A DNA stretch of 64,000 nucleotides, taken from contig AP019701.1 of assembly GCA_006738865.1 (NCBI GenBank), positions 1,236,001-1,300,000 of the forward strand, given 5' to 3'. Of this stretch, positions 1-9,118 are shown piece by piece (within the stretch, counting starts at the first letter, position 1; each line of letters begins with the position of its first letter). The translations under genes were made by a program, and so were the position numbers. Origin of the DNA: Allostella sp. ATCC 35155 (lineage in GTDB: Bacteria; Pseudomonadota; Alphaproteobacteria; ATCC43930; Allostellaceae). Below the pieces are notes generated by a model. The model saw only the letters and a list, made by a program, of their open reading frames with translations. It made no database searches and had not been told where the DNA came from.

Positions 1-2598
1 GTCGCCGGCGGCGCGCGGGCGGCCGACGGGCTGCTCGGCATCCTCGGCCGGCTGGCGGGCGATGTCGGCCGCATGTTCGGCAGCGGCGGCGCCCTCGACC
101 TCGGTTCGGCCTTCGCCGGCCTCGGGCGTGCGGCGGCGAGCGGCTTCCAGTCGCTGCTGCCGGCCGGCCTCGGCTTCCTCGGGCCGGTGGCGGCGCTGGC
201 CGGTGGGGCGCTCGGCGGCTGGCTCGGCTCGCTCTTCCGCCAGGAGACGAAGGTGCCGCAGGGCGAATACTCGGTCTGGCTCTCCGATCCCGCGACGGCG
301 CAGTACGCCTCGACCGGCTTTCCCTCCGTCACCGAGGCGGCGGGCGGCGTGACGACCGACCTCACCCGGCTGGTCGTCGCGCTGGAGCAGCGGTTCGGCG
401 TCCGCCGCTCGAACGATCCGGGCGCGGCCATCGGCGCCACCCTCAACGAGAAGGAGGGGCTGCGCCTTTTCTACGATGCCGGCGCCGGCGACGGCCCGGA
501 TGCCGCCGACCGCGCCTGGTTCCATGCCGACCCCGGCAACCAGGCGGCGGTGGAAGCGGCCCGGCAGGGCTTCGCGGTGGCGCTGCTCAAGGATTCCGAC
601 TGGTCGGCCTGGGGTGCCGAACTTGGCCAGCGGATCGCGACCCACCTCTCCGGATCGGCGGCGGCCACGGTCGACGAGCTGATGGCCGATGTCGGCTTCA
701 TCGCCGGCTTCGAGGACCAGGTCCGGCGGCTCCAGGCCGGCATCGGCGATTTCGCGCTGTCGATGGCCGCCGCCGCAGAAGCGGCCGGCCGCGCCGACGC
801 CCAGGCGCTCGGGCAGCAGGTGGCGGCGTTCCTCGACAAGACGGCCGAACTCGGCCTGCCGCTCGATGCCGCGACCGACGGCATGCGGACCATGATCGAG
901 ACGATGGCCGGGCTGCGGACGGCCGCGGCCGAGGACCCGCTGGCGCGCCTGGAGGAGGGCACCCGCCGCCTCGCCGCGGAGTGGGAGGCGATGGCGCCCG
1001 TCCTGGAGCGGCTGGGCTACGACGCGGCCGAGGCGGGCCGGCTGATCGAGGCCGGTCTGGCCCGCGCGGTGGCCGACCTCGCCGGCGATCTCGCCGCCGA
1101 TCGCGACGTCTTCCTCGCCCGGACGGCGGCGACGCTGGACGGCCGCGACTACGTCCCGACGGCCGATGCGCTGTTCCGTTCGCTCGGGCTCGATCCGCAG
1201 GCGACGCCCGACTTCTTCGCCGCGATCCGCTCGGCGCTGGGGGCCAGCGCGACGGGGACGCTGGCGCGCGAGGATGCGGCCGCCCTCGCGCCACGCTTCG
1301 CCTACCAGTACGACCTGCGCCGGATTCCCGACAGCGCCCTGGCCGCGATCGCCGCGGCAGTCGATGCGGCGGCCGGATCGGCGACGCCGGCCGTCACGAC
1401 CGCACCGGCGACCGACGATGCCGCGCTGGAGGCGATCGAATCGCTCGCGCAGCTGGAAGGCCGGCAGCAGGCGGCCGCCCGGGCCGCCGGCCGCCTCGCC
1501 GACGCGCTGGCGGCTGCGGCCGGCGGCCTCGGGCGCTTCCGCGACGGGCTCGTCACCGGCCCGGCGTCCCCGCTCTCGCCCGGCGAGCAGCTGGCCGAGG
1601 CGCGGCGGCAGGAGGCGGCGGCGCTGGCGCGCGTGCTGGCGGGCGGCGAGGATGCGCCGGAGGCGGCGCGTGCGCTGGAGCAGGCGGCCGGCCGGGTCCA
1701 GGATCTGGCGCGCATCGTCTTCGGCTCCTCGGTCCAGTCCGTCGCGATCTTCGACGCCAGCCTCGCCCGCCTCGACGCCGGCGCCGCGACGGCCGCTTCG
1801 GTCGCGGCGGGGCAGGCGGCCCTGCAACAGGCTGCCAATGCCGAACTCGCCCGCATCGCCGAGGAGATCGCCGGGCTGCGCGCGGATCTCCGCGGGGGCG
1901 GGTTGGCGGCGGCGCCGACCTTCGGCGTCGCCCATCTCGGCCGCAGCGCCGACGAGGGGACCGCCGACTTCCTGGCCCGCCGCTTTCCCGCCTTTGACGG
2001 CCCGGCGACCGATGCGGCGGCAACCGCCTGGCTCGACGCGGCCCATCCGGGCGGGCTCGGCCTGACGCGGCGGCAGTATTTCGCCGCGGCGACGGCGGCG
2101 GGCTATGCCGGTGCTTTCGGAGAAGGCGGCCATGCCGCCTTCCTGTCGCCGGGCGGCCTGCCCGACATGAACCGCTGGATCGCCTTCATCGACCGGCTGC
2201 GTCGCGTCGCCGAGGTGCCGTTCGGCCATTTCGGCGTGCCCTATGCCGATGGCGGCCTCGTCGTCGGCGGCATTCCGGGCCGCGACAGCGTGCCGATCCT
2301 GGCGATGCCCGGCGAACGCGTCCTGTCCGTCGAGCAGGCCCGCCTCTTCGAGGGCCTGGCCGCCAACCAGAACGGCGGTGGGCTCCGACCGGCCGTCGAC
2401 GCGCTGCGCGCCGCCACCACCCGGGCCACGGAGGCCGAACGCGCTGAGGGTCGCCGGCTGGATGTCCGTTTCGCCGCCCTCGAGGCGGCGATGCACCGGC
2501 TGGGCGGCGAACTGGCCGGCCTGCGCGGCGACCTGCGTATCGCGCTCGGCGAGCGGACCGGCGTCGGCGCGGCCGCCATGCCGGGCCGGCGGCGCTGA
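1..2598 (+). CDS. Phage tail tape measure protein (5' partial)
   Basis: The reading frame is open from the first base of the window, so the true start lies upstream; the first internal ATG is at 73. The visible 865 residues are very rich in alanine and look largely helical. Near the C-terminus, about residue 738 counted from the ATG at 73, the protein carries DSVPILAMPGERVLS preceded by a glycine-rich YADGGLVVGG stretch. This is the hallmark tail end of many tape-measure proteins (family knowledge). Such proteins set tail length and are loaded inside the tail tube. The following genes are tail and lysis genes, which fits. Confidence 0.75.
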   Translation, partial: VAGGARAADGLLGILGRLAGDVGRMFGSGGALDLGSAFAGLGRAAASGFQSLLPAGLGFLGPVAALAGGALGGWLGSLFRQETKVPQGEYSVWLSDPATAQYASTGFPSVTEAAGGVTTDLTRLVVALEQRFGVRRSNDPGAAIGATLNEKEGLRLFYDAGAGDGPDAADRAWFHADPGNQAAVEAARQGFAVALLKDSDWSAWGAELGQRIATHLSGSAAATVDELMADVGFIAGFEDQVRRLQAGIGDFALSMAAAAEAAGRADAQALGQQVAAFLDKTAELGLPLDAATDGMRTMIETMAGLRTAAAEDPLARLEEGTRRLAAEWEAMAPVLERLGYDAAEAGRLIEAGLARAVADLAGDLAADRDVFLARTAATLDGRDYVPTADALFRSLGLDPQATPDFFAAIRSALGASATGTLAREDAAALAPRFAYQYDLRRIPDSALAAIAAAVDAAAGSATPAVTTAPATDDAALEAIESLAQLEGRQQAAARAAGRLADALAAAAGGLGRFRDGLVTGPASPLSPGEQLAEARRQEAAALARVLAGGEDAPEAARALEQAAGRVQDLARIVFGSSVQSVAIFDASLARLDAGAATAASVAAGQAALQQAANAELARIAEEIAGLRADLRGGGLAAAPTFGVAHLGRSADEGTADFLARRFPAFDGPATDAAATAWLDAAHPGGLGLTRRQYFAAATAAGYAGAFGEGGHAAFLSPGGLPDMNRWIAFIDRLRRVAEVPFGHFGVPYADGGLVVGGIPGRDSVPILAMPGERVLSVEQARLFEGLAANQNGGGLRPAVDALRAATTRATEAERAEGRRLDVRFAALEAAMHRLGGELAGLRGDLRIALGERTGVGAAAMPGRRR

Positions 2599-2632
2599 CT
2601 TCCATCCCATCGCAAGCAAGGGGAGAACGACC

Positions 2633-3070
2633 ATGGCAGCAGGCAATTTCACGCTCTACGGCGCGGCGATCGAGGGCATCGCGCGCGGGCTCGTCGATCT
2701 CGACGGGCACAGCTTCCGGGCGGCTCTCTGCGCCGCCGGCTATTCGCCCGACGCCGCGGCCCATGCCGCGCTCGCCGACATCACCAACGAGCTGGCGGGC
2801 GGCGACTATGCCCGCGTGACCCTGACGGGCGTCGCGGTCGCGCGCACCGGCACGACCGTCAAGTTCACCTCCGATCCGGTCGATTTCGGCTCGGCCGTGA
2901 CGCTGACCGCCAAGTACCTCGTGATCTACGACGACAGCCACGCCTCCGATGCCCTCCTGGGGTATGTCGACCTCAACACCGGCGGCGGGTCCGCCGCGTC
3001 GACGAACGGTCCATTCGAGGTCTCGCCGGACGCGACCGATGGGTGGTTCACCATGGCCCCGGCCGTCTGA
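2633..3070 (+). CDS. Phage structural protein, small (hypothetical)
   Basis: This 145-residue protein begins MAAGNFTLYGAAIEG at an ATG that follows a clear AAGGGGAG ribosome site about 8 bases upstream. The reading frame stays open further upstream, inside the tape-measure gene, but the ribosome site and the 34-base spacing after the tape-measure stop decide this start. It is a beta-rich, acidic protein with no signal peptide or membrane segment. The C-terminal half (KYLVIYDDSHASDALLGYV) resembles small virion proteins often found beside tail genes. I cannot assign a precise role; a tail-tube or decoration role is only inferred from position. Confidence 0.7.
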   Translation: MAAGNFTLYGAAIEGIARGLVDLDGHSFRAALCAAGYSPDAAAHAALADITNELAGGDYARVTLTGVAVARTGTTVKFTSDPVDFGSAVTLTAKYLVIYDDSHASDALLGYVDLNTGGGSAASTNGPFEVSPDATDGWFTMAPAV

Positions 3071-3080
3071 GCCGACGCCA

Positions 3081-6000
3081 ATGGCCGACCAGCCCGTCTG
3101 GAACCCGTCGGACCGGGACGGCGACGTCGCCCTGTCGGACGGCAACCGCACCTGGCAGCAGGCGTCGGGGACGGTGGGGTGCGTGCGCTCGACCGTCGGC
3201 CTTTCCTCCGGCAAGTGGCGCATCCAGCTGACGCAGATCACCGCCAACGGCAGCGCCTGCCGCCACGGCTTTGCGACCGCCGCCCATTCCCTGGCATCGG
3301 CACCCGGCGAGTCCGCCGCGAGCTGGGCGATCAACGGCCAGGGCGGGCTGGAGCACGACGGCAGCACCGGTACCGACCACGCCAACTTCGGCAACGGGGC
3401 GGTCGTCCAGCTCTTCGTCGATATCGACACCGGCCGAATCTGGTACGGCGACGCCGACGGCCCCTATTCCGGGGATCCGGCGGCAGGCACCGGCGCGATG
3501 CACAGCTTCACGCCTGGGACGACGCTCTATCTCGCCGGCGGAATGGACGGCGGTGGCTCGACCCGGGGCGGGACGCTGCGCCTGCTCGCGGACTATACCG
3601 GCACCGCGCCCGCCGGCTTCACGGACGGCTGGGGTGGTGGCGGCGCGGTCGGTGTCGCGGCGGCGGCCGGCGGCGGCGCCACGGCCATCTTCGGTGGCGC
3701 CGCCGTTCTGCACCTCGGCACCGGTCATGTGGCGCAGGGCGGCGCGGGGCGGATCGTCTGGGCGGGCGCGCCTGCCGAGGCCGCGGTTGCCAGCGCCGTC
3801 GCCGTTCTTCCCGGCGCCGGCCGCGCAGCCGTCGCGGGTGCGGCCGCCGCCCTGCTCGCCGGCCAGATGCTGGCTGCTGCGGCAGCGCCGGTCGCGGCCG
3901 ATGGCCGCGCCGCCGTCCTCGCCGCCGGTGTCGGCAGCCTGCTCCGGCCGTCGCCGGCCGTCTGGCACGCTGCCGCACCGGCGACGGACGTCCGGCTCGG
4001 CGCGCGCCTCGTCGCGGCGGCAGCGACGCTGGCGGTGGCCGGGTGGCCCGGCCGGGTGGAAGCGGGCGCGCGGCCCACCGCAGCGCAGGCCGGTCTCGGC
4101 ATTTCGCCGTCCGCAGCGGGGATGCGCGGCGGTGCCGGCATCGCGGCGAGGGACGCCGGCGTCGCGGCCACCGGTGGCGTCATCGGCACCGTGCTGGGCG
4201 CGCGTCCGGCGGCGGGCGCGGAGAGGGTCGGCTTCGCCGGTGCCGTGATCGCGCCGGTTGCGCCCGTCGAACATGCCGGCGTCGCCGGCGCGGCGCGGGT
4301 CGCGATCGGTCCTGCGGCGGCGACCGTCGTGGCCGGCGCGCCGGTTCGCCCGCGGCCGCCGCCGGGCGATCTCGTCGCCCTGCTGGCCGAACCGGCCGGC
4401 GATCTCGACTGGGTCGTGGTGGCCGAACCCTGGGACGCCGAGGCCGGCACGACGGTGCCGCTGCGCTGGTCGACGCGGGACTTCACGACCGGGCCGGCCG
4501 ACGATCCGCCGCACGCGCGCATCGCCGGCCGGGTTGCCGACGTGGAACTGCAGGCTGCGCTGTGGGCCGACCGGACGCTTTTCGGCCGCTCGCAGCCGGC
4601 CCGGGGGTCGGTGGTGATCGAGAATGCCGACGGCGCCCTCGACCATCTCGGTTGGGCGACGACGGCGGACGGGCGCCGGCGCTGGCACTTCCGGCGCCGC
4701 GCGGTGCGCATCCTCCTCGGCCACCCGTCCTGGACCTGGAACGAGCTGCGGCCGATCTTCACCGGCGAGATCGAGCAGGAGGAGTTCGCCGACGGACGGA
4801 TGGTCCTCCAGCTCCGCGACCGCCTCCGCCGGCTCGACCAGCCGCTGCAGCCGGCCGTCTTCCGCGGCGACCGGCGCCTGCTGCAATCGGCGTCGGCGAT
4901 ACCGGTCGCCCTCGGCACCCGGACCTTCGTCCTGCCCGACCTCGTCACCAACGGGCAGTTCGCATCGTCGCTGGCGGGCTGGGACGCCGGGACGGGCTGG
5001 ACCTTCGAGGACGGCCGCGCGGCCAAGGCGGCGGGCGAGGCCACCGAGCTGGCGCAGTCGGTGGCGACGGCGCCCGACACCGCCTGGCGCATCCGCTTCG
5101 ACGTGACGCACACGGCCGGCACGCTGCGGCTGATCGTGGACGGCGAGCCGGTGGACGAACCCATCGCCGGGTCCGGCACCTATCGGCCGCTCGCCGTGGC
5201 GCGGGGCGCGACCATGCGGATCGCTTTTGCGACCGATGTGAACTTCGCCGGGTCGCTCGATGCCGTCTCCGTCCGCGCCGAGCCCGCGGCGACTGTCGGC
5301 GATGCGGTGCGCATCGCGCGCACGGGCGACCTGCTCGGCACCTGGATGGCCGGGCGGATCCTGTCCTGGTCGGAGGCGACCGGGCAGCTGGCGGTCGAGG
5401 TCGGCGAGGCGGTGGGCGAGGGCACCCACGCCGACTGGTCGATCTGGCTGCGGCCGGGCGAGGGGCCGGTCGAGGCCGCGGGCAAGAACCTCCCCGTGGC
5501 CTATGGCACGGTGCGGCATGCCGAGCCCGTCGACCTCGGCTCGGTGCAGGGGCTCTGGCTCCGCCGGATCGCGGATTCGCCGATCCGGATCGACGTCGAT
5601 GCCGGCCACGGCGTGCATGACGGCGGTGTGCCGCTGGACCTTGCGGAGAGCTTCCCGCCGGCGGCCGGCGAGAGCTTCGTCGACGCCGCGGAGGGGCTGG
5701 TTTGGCTGGCCTCGCGGCCGCAGTACCCGCTCACGGTCTCCTGCGAGGCCGGCGCCGGCGGTACGGCCGCAGCGGCGAGGGCGTTCGCGCGTCCAGGCCA
5801 CCACCTCTTCCGCGTGCCGTCCGGGGTCGCCGCACTGCGCGCCAAGCTCTGGGGAGCGGGCGGCGGCCATGGCGGGACCGGAGCCGAAGGCCACCCGGGC
5901 GGCGGCGGCGGCTTCGTCGATGCGACCGTTGCGGTCACGCCCGGCGAGATCCTGCGCGTCTCCGTGCCTGCCGGTGGCGCAGCCGGGCAGGGCGGAATCT

Positions 6001-6392
6001 CCGGCGGCCCCGGCGGAGCGACCGGCGCCGCGCGGCGGCGGGCGGGGCCGGGGCAGCGGCAGCGCACGCGCCGGCGGGGCGGCGGCGGCGCAGCCGGGCT
6101 GCTGCGGGACGGCACGCCGCTGCTGCTGGCGGCGGGCGGCGGGGCGGATCGGCAGAGGCGCCGGGCGGCGCCGGCGGCGGCGCGGCGGGCTTCGCCGGCG
6201 GTGACGGCGGGCTGCGGCACGGCGCCGGCGGCACCGCCGAAGGTGCCGGCACGGGCGGCAGCGGCCAGGGTTCGGGTGCCGCCGGTGCGGCCGGCAGCAC
6301 CGGCCAGGGCGGCACGGGCGGCAGCGGCTCGACTTCGGGTGGCGGGGGGCGGCGGCGGGTGGCGGAGCGGCGGGGCGGCGGCGCCGGACTGA
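3081..6392 (+). CDS. Large phage tail protein with SPRY-like head, 5' piece of a frameshifted gene
   Basis: The ATG at 3081 lies 10 bases after the preceding stop and begins MADQPVWNPSDRDGD. Residues about 1-185 look like a SPRY/B30.2 beta-sandwich. Residues about 190-430 are an Ala/Gly/Val-rich stretch built of degenerate repeats. From about 430 to 970 follows a tail-component-like region that includes a carbohydrate-binding-like beta domain (around nt 4940-5280). A glycine-rich segment starts near nt 5840. Past about nt 6030 the frame yields arginine- and proline-rich shadow sequence, and it stops at 6392, while glycine-rich coding sense continues in other frames. The natural protein probably continues to 7549 and would be near 1,490 residues. 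It is likely a receptor-binding or tail-tip protein (inference). Confidence 0.6.
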   Translation: MADQPVWNPSDRDGDVALSDGNRTWQQASGTVGCVRSTVGLSSGKWRIQLTQITANGSACRHGFATAAHSLASAPGESAASWAINGQGGLEHDGSTGTDHANFGNGAVVQLFVDIDTGRIWYGDADGPYSGDPAAGTGAMHSFTPGTTLYLAGGMDGGGSTRGGTLRLLADYTGTAPAGFTDGWGGGGAVGVAAAAGGGATAIFGGAAVLHLGTGHVAQGGAGRIVWAGAPAEAAVASAVAVLPGAGRAAVAGAAAALLAGQMLAAAAAPVAADGRAAVLAAGVGSLLRPSPAVWHAAAPATDVRLGARLVAAAATLAVAGWPGRVEAGARPTAAQAGLGISPSAAGMRGGAGIAARDAGVAATGGVIGTVLGARPAAGAERVGFAGAVIAPVAPVEHAGVAGAARVAIGPAAATVVAGAPVRPRPPPGDLVALLAEPAGDLDWVVVAEPWDAEAGTTVPLRWSTRDFTTGPADDPPHARIAGRVADVELQAALWADRTLFGRSQPARGSVVIENADGALDHLGWATTADGRRRWHFRRRAVRILLGHPSWTWNELRPIFTGEIEQEEFADGRMVLQLRDRLRRLDQPLQPAVFRGDRRLLQSASAIPVALGTRTFVLPDLVTNGQFASSLAGWDAGTGWTFEDGRAAKAAGEATELAQSVATAPDTAWRIRFDVTHTAGTLRLIVDGEPVDEPIAGSGTYRPLAVARGATMRIAFATDVNFAGSLDAVSVRAEPAATVGDAVRIARTGDLLGTWMAGRILSWSEATGQLAVEVGEAVGEGTHADWSIWLRPGEGPVEAAGKNLPVAYGTVRHAEPVDLGSVQGLWLRRIADSPIRIDVDAGHGVHDGGVPLDLAESFPPAAGESFVDAAEGLVWLASRPQYPLTVSCEAGAGGTAAAARAFARPGHHLFRVPSGVAALRAKLWGAGGGHGGTGAEGHPGGGGGFVDATVAVTPGEILRVSVPAGGAAGQGGISGGPGGATGAARRRAGPGQRQRTRRRGGGGAAGLLRDGTPLLLAAGGGADRQRRRAAPAAARRASPAVTAGCGTAPAAPPKVPARAAAARVRVPPVRPAAPARAARAAAARLRVAGGGGGWRSGGAAAPD

Positions 6393-7549
6393 CCGGCGGG
6401 GCCGGCGGCGGCGGTGCGGCGCTCGCCGGTGGCGGCGTTTCGGCGGCCGGCAGCGGAACGATGCCGGGCGGCGCCGACGATCCGGACTATCGCGCCGGCA
6501 CCGCCGTCGGCGGCGCGGCGGGCGCGGGCGGCGGTCCGGGGCGCGTCGTCCTGGCCTGGTCGCCCGATGCGGCCGGTACGGCGAACGCCGCCGGCCTGCT
6601 GACGGCCCTCCTGCGCGACCGCGCGGGGTTCCGGTTCGTCCGGGCCGGCGCCGACATCCTCGTCTCCCTGGCCGCCGACGCCGCGACGCGCACGCTGGCG
6701 GCCGGCGGCGGCAGCTTCCTCGCCCTCGGCATTCTTCCCGGCGACCAGGTGAGCCTGGAGGGTTCCGGCCCGAATGCGGGCACCAACTTCACCGTGCGCG
6801 CGGTGACGGCGAGCGCGCTGACGGTCGCCGAGCCGCTTGCCGACATGGCGCCGACCCCGGACCTGGTCCTGGTCGCTGGCGACCTCGATGGCCCGGCGCT
6901 GGGGCAGCTCGCATCGGCGCAGCCGCAGCCGCTCGGTCTCTGGCTGGGCGATGAGAGCCCGGACGGGCGGGATCTCGTGGACCGCGTCCTGGCCGGGTTC
7001 GGCGGCTGGATCGATGTCACGCCGGACGGCCTCGTCACCGTCGGGCGGTTCGGCGCGACGACGCCGGCGCCGCATGTCCTCGACGCCCGTGATCTCCTCG
7101 CCCTGCCGCGGCGGATCGCGACGGGGCCGGCGCTGTGGCGCCGCCGGATCGGCGCCCGTCGCTGCTGGCGGCCGCACGGGGCGGGCGAGATCGCCGCGGC
7201 GGCGCCGGAAGCGGTCCGCCGGTTCCTGGCGCAGGAATGGCGCGAGGGCGTCGCGGAGAACCCGGCCCACCGGCTGGCAGACGCCGGTGCCGAGGAAGCC
7301 TTCGCGGCAAGCCTGCTCGACCGCCCGGAGGATGCGGCCGCCGAGGCCGAACGCCAGCTCGCGCTGATGTCGCCCGACCCGCTCGCGTTCGATGTCGACG
7401 CGACCCTGCGGGCGCTGCCCTGGCGCCTCGGCGCGGCGGTCGTCCTGGATGCGCCGACAGCGGGCCTGGCCGCGCCGCGACCCATGACGATCCTCGCCCG
7501 CCGCGTCCGCCTCGCCGAAGACCGCGTCACCCTGACCCTGCTGGGATAG
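6143..7549 (+). CDS. Large phage tail protein, 3' piece of the frameshifted gene
   Basis: Coding sense resumes in a different frame at about 6143 with alternating glycine/alanine sequence. It then runs into a well-behaved globular region from about 6530 to the stop at 7549 (VVLAWSPDAAGTANAAG, later LAQEWREGVAENPAHRL). There is no good start codon with a ribosome site; the first ATG in frame is at 6461. That argues for one gene split by indels rather than a separate gene. The C-terminus DPLAFDVDATLRALPWRLG and RRVRLAEDRVTLTLLG resembles the end of tail-hub or tail-fibre proteins that describe their own coordinate frame. Given coordinates mark where this frame becomes readable, not a start codon. 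Confidence 0.55.
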   Translation, partial: GGSAEAPGGAGGGAAGFAGGDGGLRHGAGGTAEGAGTGGSGQGSGAAGAAGSTGQGGTGGSGSTSGGGGRRRVAERRGGGAGLTGGAGGGGAALAGGGVSAAGSGTMPGGADDPDYRAGTAVGGAAGAGGGPGRVVLAWSPDAAGTANAAGLLTALLRDRAGFRFVRAGADILVSLAADAATRTLAAGGGSFLALGILPGDQVSLEGSGPNAGTNFTVRAVTASALTVAEPLADMAPTPDLVLVAGDLDGPALGQLASAQPQPLGLWLGDESPDGRDLVDRVLAGFGGWIDVTPDGLVTVGRFGATTPAPHVLDARDLLALPRRIATGPALWRRRIGARRCWRPHGAGEIAAAAPEAVRRFLAQEWREGVAENPAHRLADAGAEEAFAASLLDRPEDAAAEAERQLALMSPDPLAFDVDATLRALPWRLGAAVVLDAPTAGLAAPRPMTILARRVRLAEDRVTLTLLG

Positions 7550-7553
7550 ACCC

Positions 7554-8396
7554 ATGGCCAACTGCCTCTTCGCGCCGCTCAACTGGGTGGCGCTCGACGG
7601 CGTCTCCTTCTCCGGCGGCGACTGGACCGCGGCGCTGCCGGCCGGCGCGCTCGCCACGGCCGACCCGCTGGCGGTGGCCCGCTCCGTCTCCGCCGACCCG
7701 GCCGATACCAGCATCACGGTCGGCCTCGGCGCCCAGCGCCGGATCGACGTCGTCGGGCTGTTCCACGCCAACCTGACCCCGGCGGCCCGGATCCAGGTGA
7801 CGACGGACGAGGGCTGGGACAGCGGATGGTGCGATGCCTGGCCGGTCGTCTACCTGCCGCAGGGCGGGTACCTGCCGTTCGGCCGGCCGTCGGCCGACGG
7901 ACGCCTGCCGGCCGACGAGCGCGACCCGCGCGGCATTTCCTGGTTCGCGGCCCTGCCGCTGCCGGTGACCGCCACGAGCCTGACCGTCGCCATCGACGAT
8001 CCGGACAACCCCGACGGCTTCGTCCAGGCGGGCATGCTCTTCGCCGGCAAGGCCGAGCGCCCGGCGATCAACCTCGCGGACGGGTTTCAGGTGGGCTTCG
8101 TCGAGGAGGCGACCCTGCGGCGCACATTGGCCGGCACGCTGGTCGGCCGGCGCCACTGGCGCCGCCGGCGCATCGCCGGCGCGCTCCGCTGGCAGGATCG
8201 CGACGACGCGCTGTGCCGCTGGCTCGAGCTGTCGCGGCGCGCCGGCCGGCTGGGGCCGGTGCTGTTCTCGCTCGACCCCGAGGGCGGCATCCATCGCGAC
8301 CGCCTGACGATCCTGGGCCATCTCGAGGAGCCGGGCGCCGTCGAGCAGGCGCAGTACCGCTACTGGGGCTGGCCATTCGCCATCACGGAGGCCTGA
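7554..8396 (+). CDS. Phage tail-associated hypothetical protein
   Basis: This 280-residue protein starts at an ATG four bases after the previous stop. The N-terminal half (VGLGAQRRIDVVGLFHANLTP, then RIQV) has the pattern of a galactose-binding-like beta-sandwich in which a phage protein lists discontinuities in position. The C-terminal part, after about residue 190, is arginine-rich and ends YRYWGWPFAITEA. No signal peptide or membrane segment is seen. Position between the tail protein and the lysis genes suggests a tail-tip or fibre component. The function is not recognised beyond that. Confidence 0.65.
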   Translation: MANCLFAPLNWVALDGVSFSGGDWTAALPAGALATADPLAVARSVSADPADTSITVGLGAQRRIDVVGLFHANLTPAARIQVTTDEGWDSGWCDAWPVVYLPQGGYLPFGRPSADGRLPADERDPRGISWFAALPLPVTATSLTVAIDDPDNPDGFVQAGMLFAGKAERPAINLADGFQVGFVEEATLRRTLAGTLVGRRHWRRRRIAGALRWQDRDDALCRWLELSRRAGRLGPVLFSLDPEGGIHRDRLTILGHLEEPGAVEQAQYRYWGWPFAITEA

Positions 8397-8398
8397 CG

Positions 8399-8680
8399 AT
8401 GCAGACCGAACTCATCCCGCGGCCGCCGGAGCCGGTCGTGACCCATGCCGACCTTCTGGCGCGGATCGCCGTGCTCGAAATCCAGATCGGCCATCTGCGC
8501 GAGACGATCCAGGCGGCGGCGGCCGAGCGCGCGCGCATCCTCATGGAACTGGCCGAGCTGAAGCTGCTCGTCGCCCATCTGCGCGGCGCCTGGCGGGTGG
8601 TCGGCGCGGCGGCGGGCGCGCTCGGCCTCGTCGCCGGCGCCACCCTGCCCAGCCTCGTCCGTATTCTGATCGGAGCCTGA
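8399..8680 (+). CDS. XhlA-like coiled-coil membrane protein
   Basis: The 93-residue protein starts three bases after the preceding stop. Residues about 15-65 form an amphipathic helix with heptad-like spacing (ARIAVLEIQIGHLRETI). A single transmembrane segment at about 66-90 (GAAAGALGLVAGATLPSLV) ends the protein. Coiled coil followed by one C-terminal membrane helix is the layout of XhlA/hemolysin-type phage proteins, which cooperate with a holin or anchor an endolysin. The next gene is the lysis protein, four bases away. The exact role is inferred from layout and context. Confidence 0.6.
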   Translation: MQTELIPRPPEPVVTHADLLARIAVLEIQIGHLRETIQAAAAERARILMELAELKLLVAHLRGAWRVVGAAAGALGLVAGATLPSLVRILIGA

Positions 8681-8683
8681 CCC

Positions 8684-9118
8684 ATGGCCAGCCTGCCGCG
8701 CGGCATCCGCAACCACAATCCGGGCAACATCGACCGCGGGCGCGACCGCTGGCGCGGCATGGCCGCCGACCAGTCCGCCGACCCCCGCTTCGTGGTCTTC
8801 AGCGAGCCCGAATGGGGCATCCGCGCCATCGTGCGCGTGCTGCGCTCCTATCGCGACCGCCATGGCCTCGACACCGTCGCGGGGATCGTCGGGCGCTGGG
8901 CGCCGCCCGCCGAGAACCCGACGGAGCGCTATGTCGCGTTCGTCTGCGACCGCCTCGGCGTCGCGCCCGACCAGCCGCTCGACATCGAAGACCCGGTGGT
9001 GCTGCGCACGCTGGTGACGGCGATCGTGCGCAAGGAATGCGGGCCGGGGCCGCTGCCCGATGGCGGCTGGTATCCGGCCGCGACCCTCGACGAGGGCATC
9101 CGCCGTGCCGCGGGATGA
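8684..9118 (+). CDS. P5-like phage lysis/structural protein
   Basis: This 144-residue protein opens with RGIRNHNPGNI and continues with EWGIRAIVRVLRSY and IVGRWAPPAENPTERY. These three blocks typify the family usually annotated as structural protein P5 or a virion-associated murein hydrolase. Members are thought to cut or bind peptidoglycan during entry or lysis (family knowledge). No signal peptide is visible, so export would need a holin. It lies between the XhlA-like gene and the holin candidate, and its last codons overlap the GTG start of the next gene. Enzyme activity is not proven by any catalytic motif that I can identify. Confidence 0.75.
   Translation: MASLPRGIRNHNPGNIDRGRDRWRGMAADQSADPRFVVFSEPEWGIRAIVRVLRSYRDRHGLDTVAGIVGRWAPPAENPTERYVAFVCDRLGVAPDQPLDIEDPVVLRTLVTAIVRKECGPGPLPDGGWYPAATLDEGIRRAAG

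Noticed and set aside
698-1294. Long minus-strand open frame inside the tape-measure gene
   Set aside because: It is arginine- and proline-rich shadow sequence with no start signal, typical of antisense frames in GC-rich coding DNA. Similar antisense frames over most genes were left out for the same reason.
6001-6400. Programmed ribosomal frameshifting in the glycine-rich stretch
   Set aside because: At least three switches of different direction would be required and no classic slippery site with a pseudoknot was seen. Homopolymer indels are simpler.
5501-7771. A 756-codon minus-strand frame over the tail protein
   Set aside because: Codon composition is that of the antisense of the tail gene, and no recognised domain appears. 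The plus-strand frames have globular domains.
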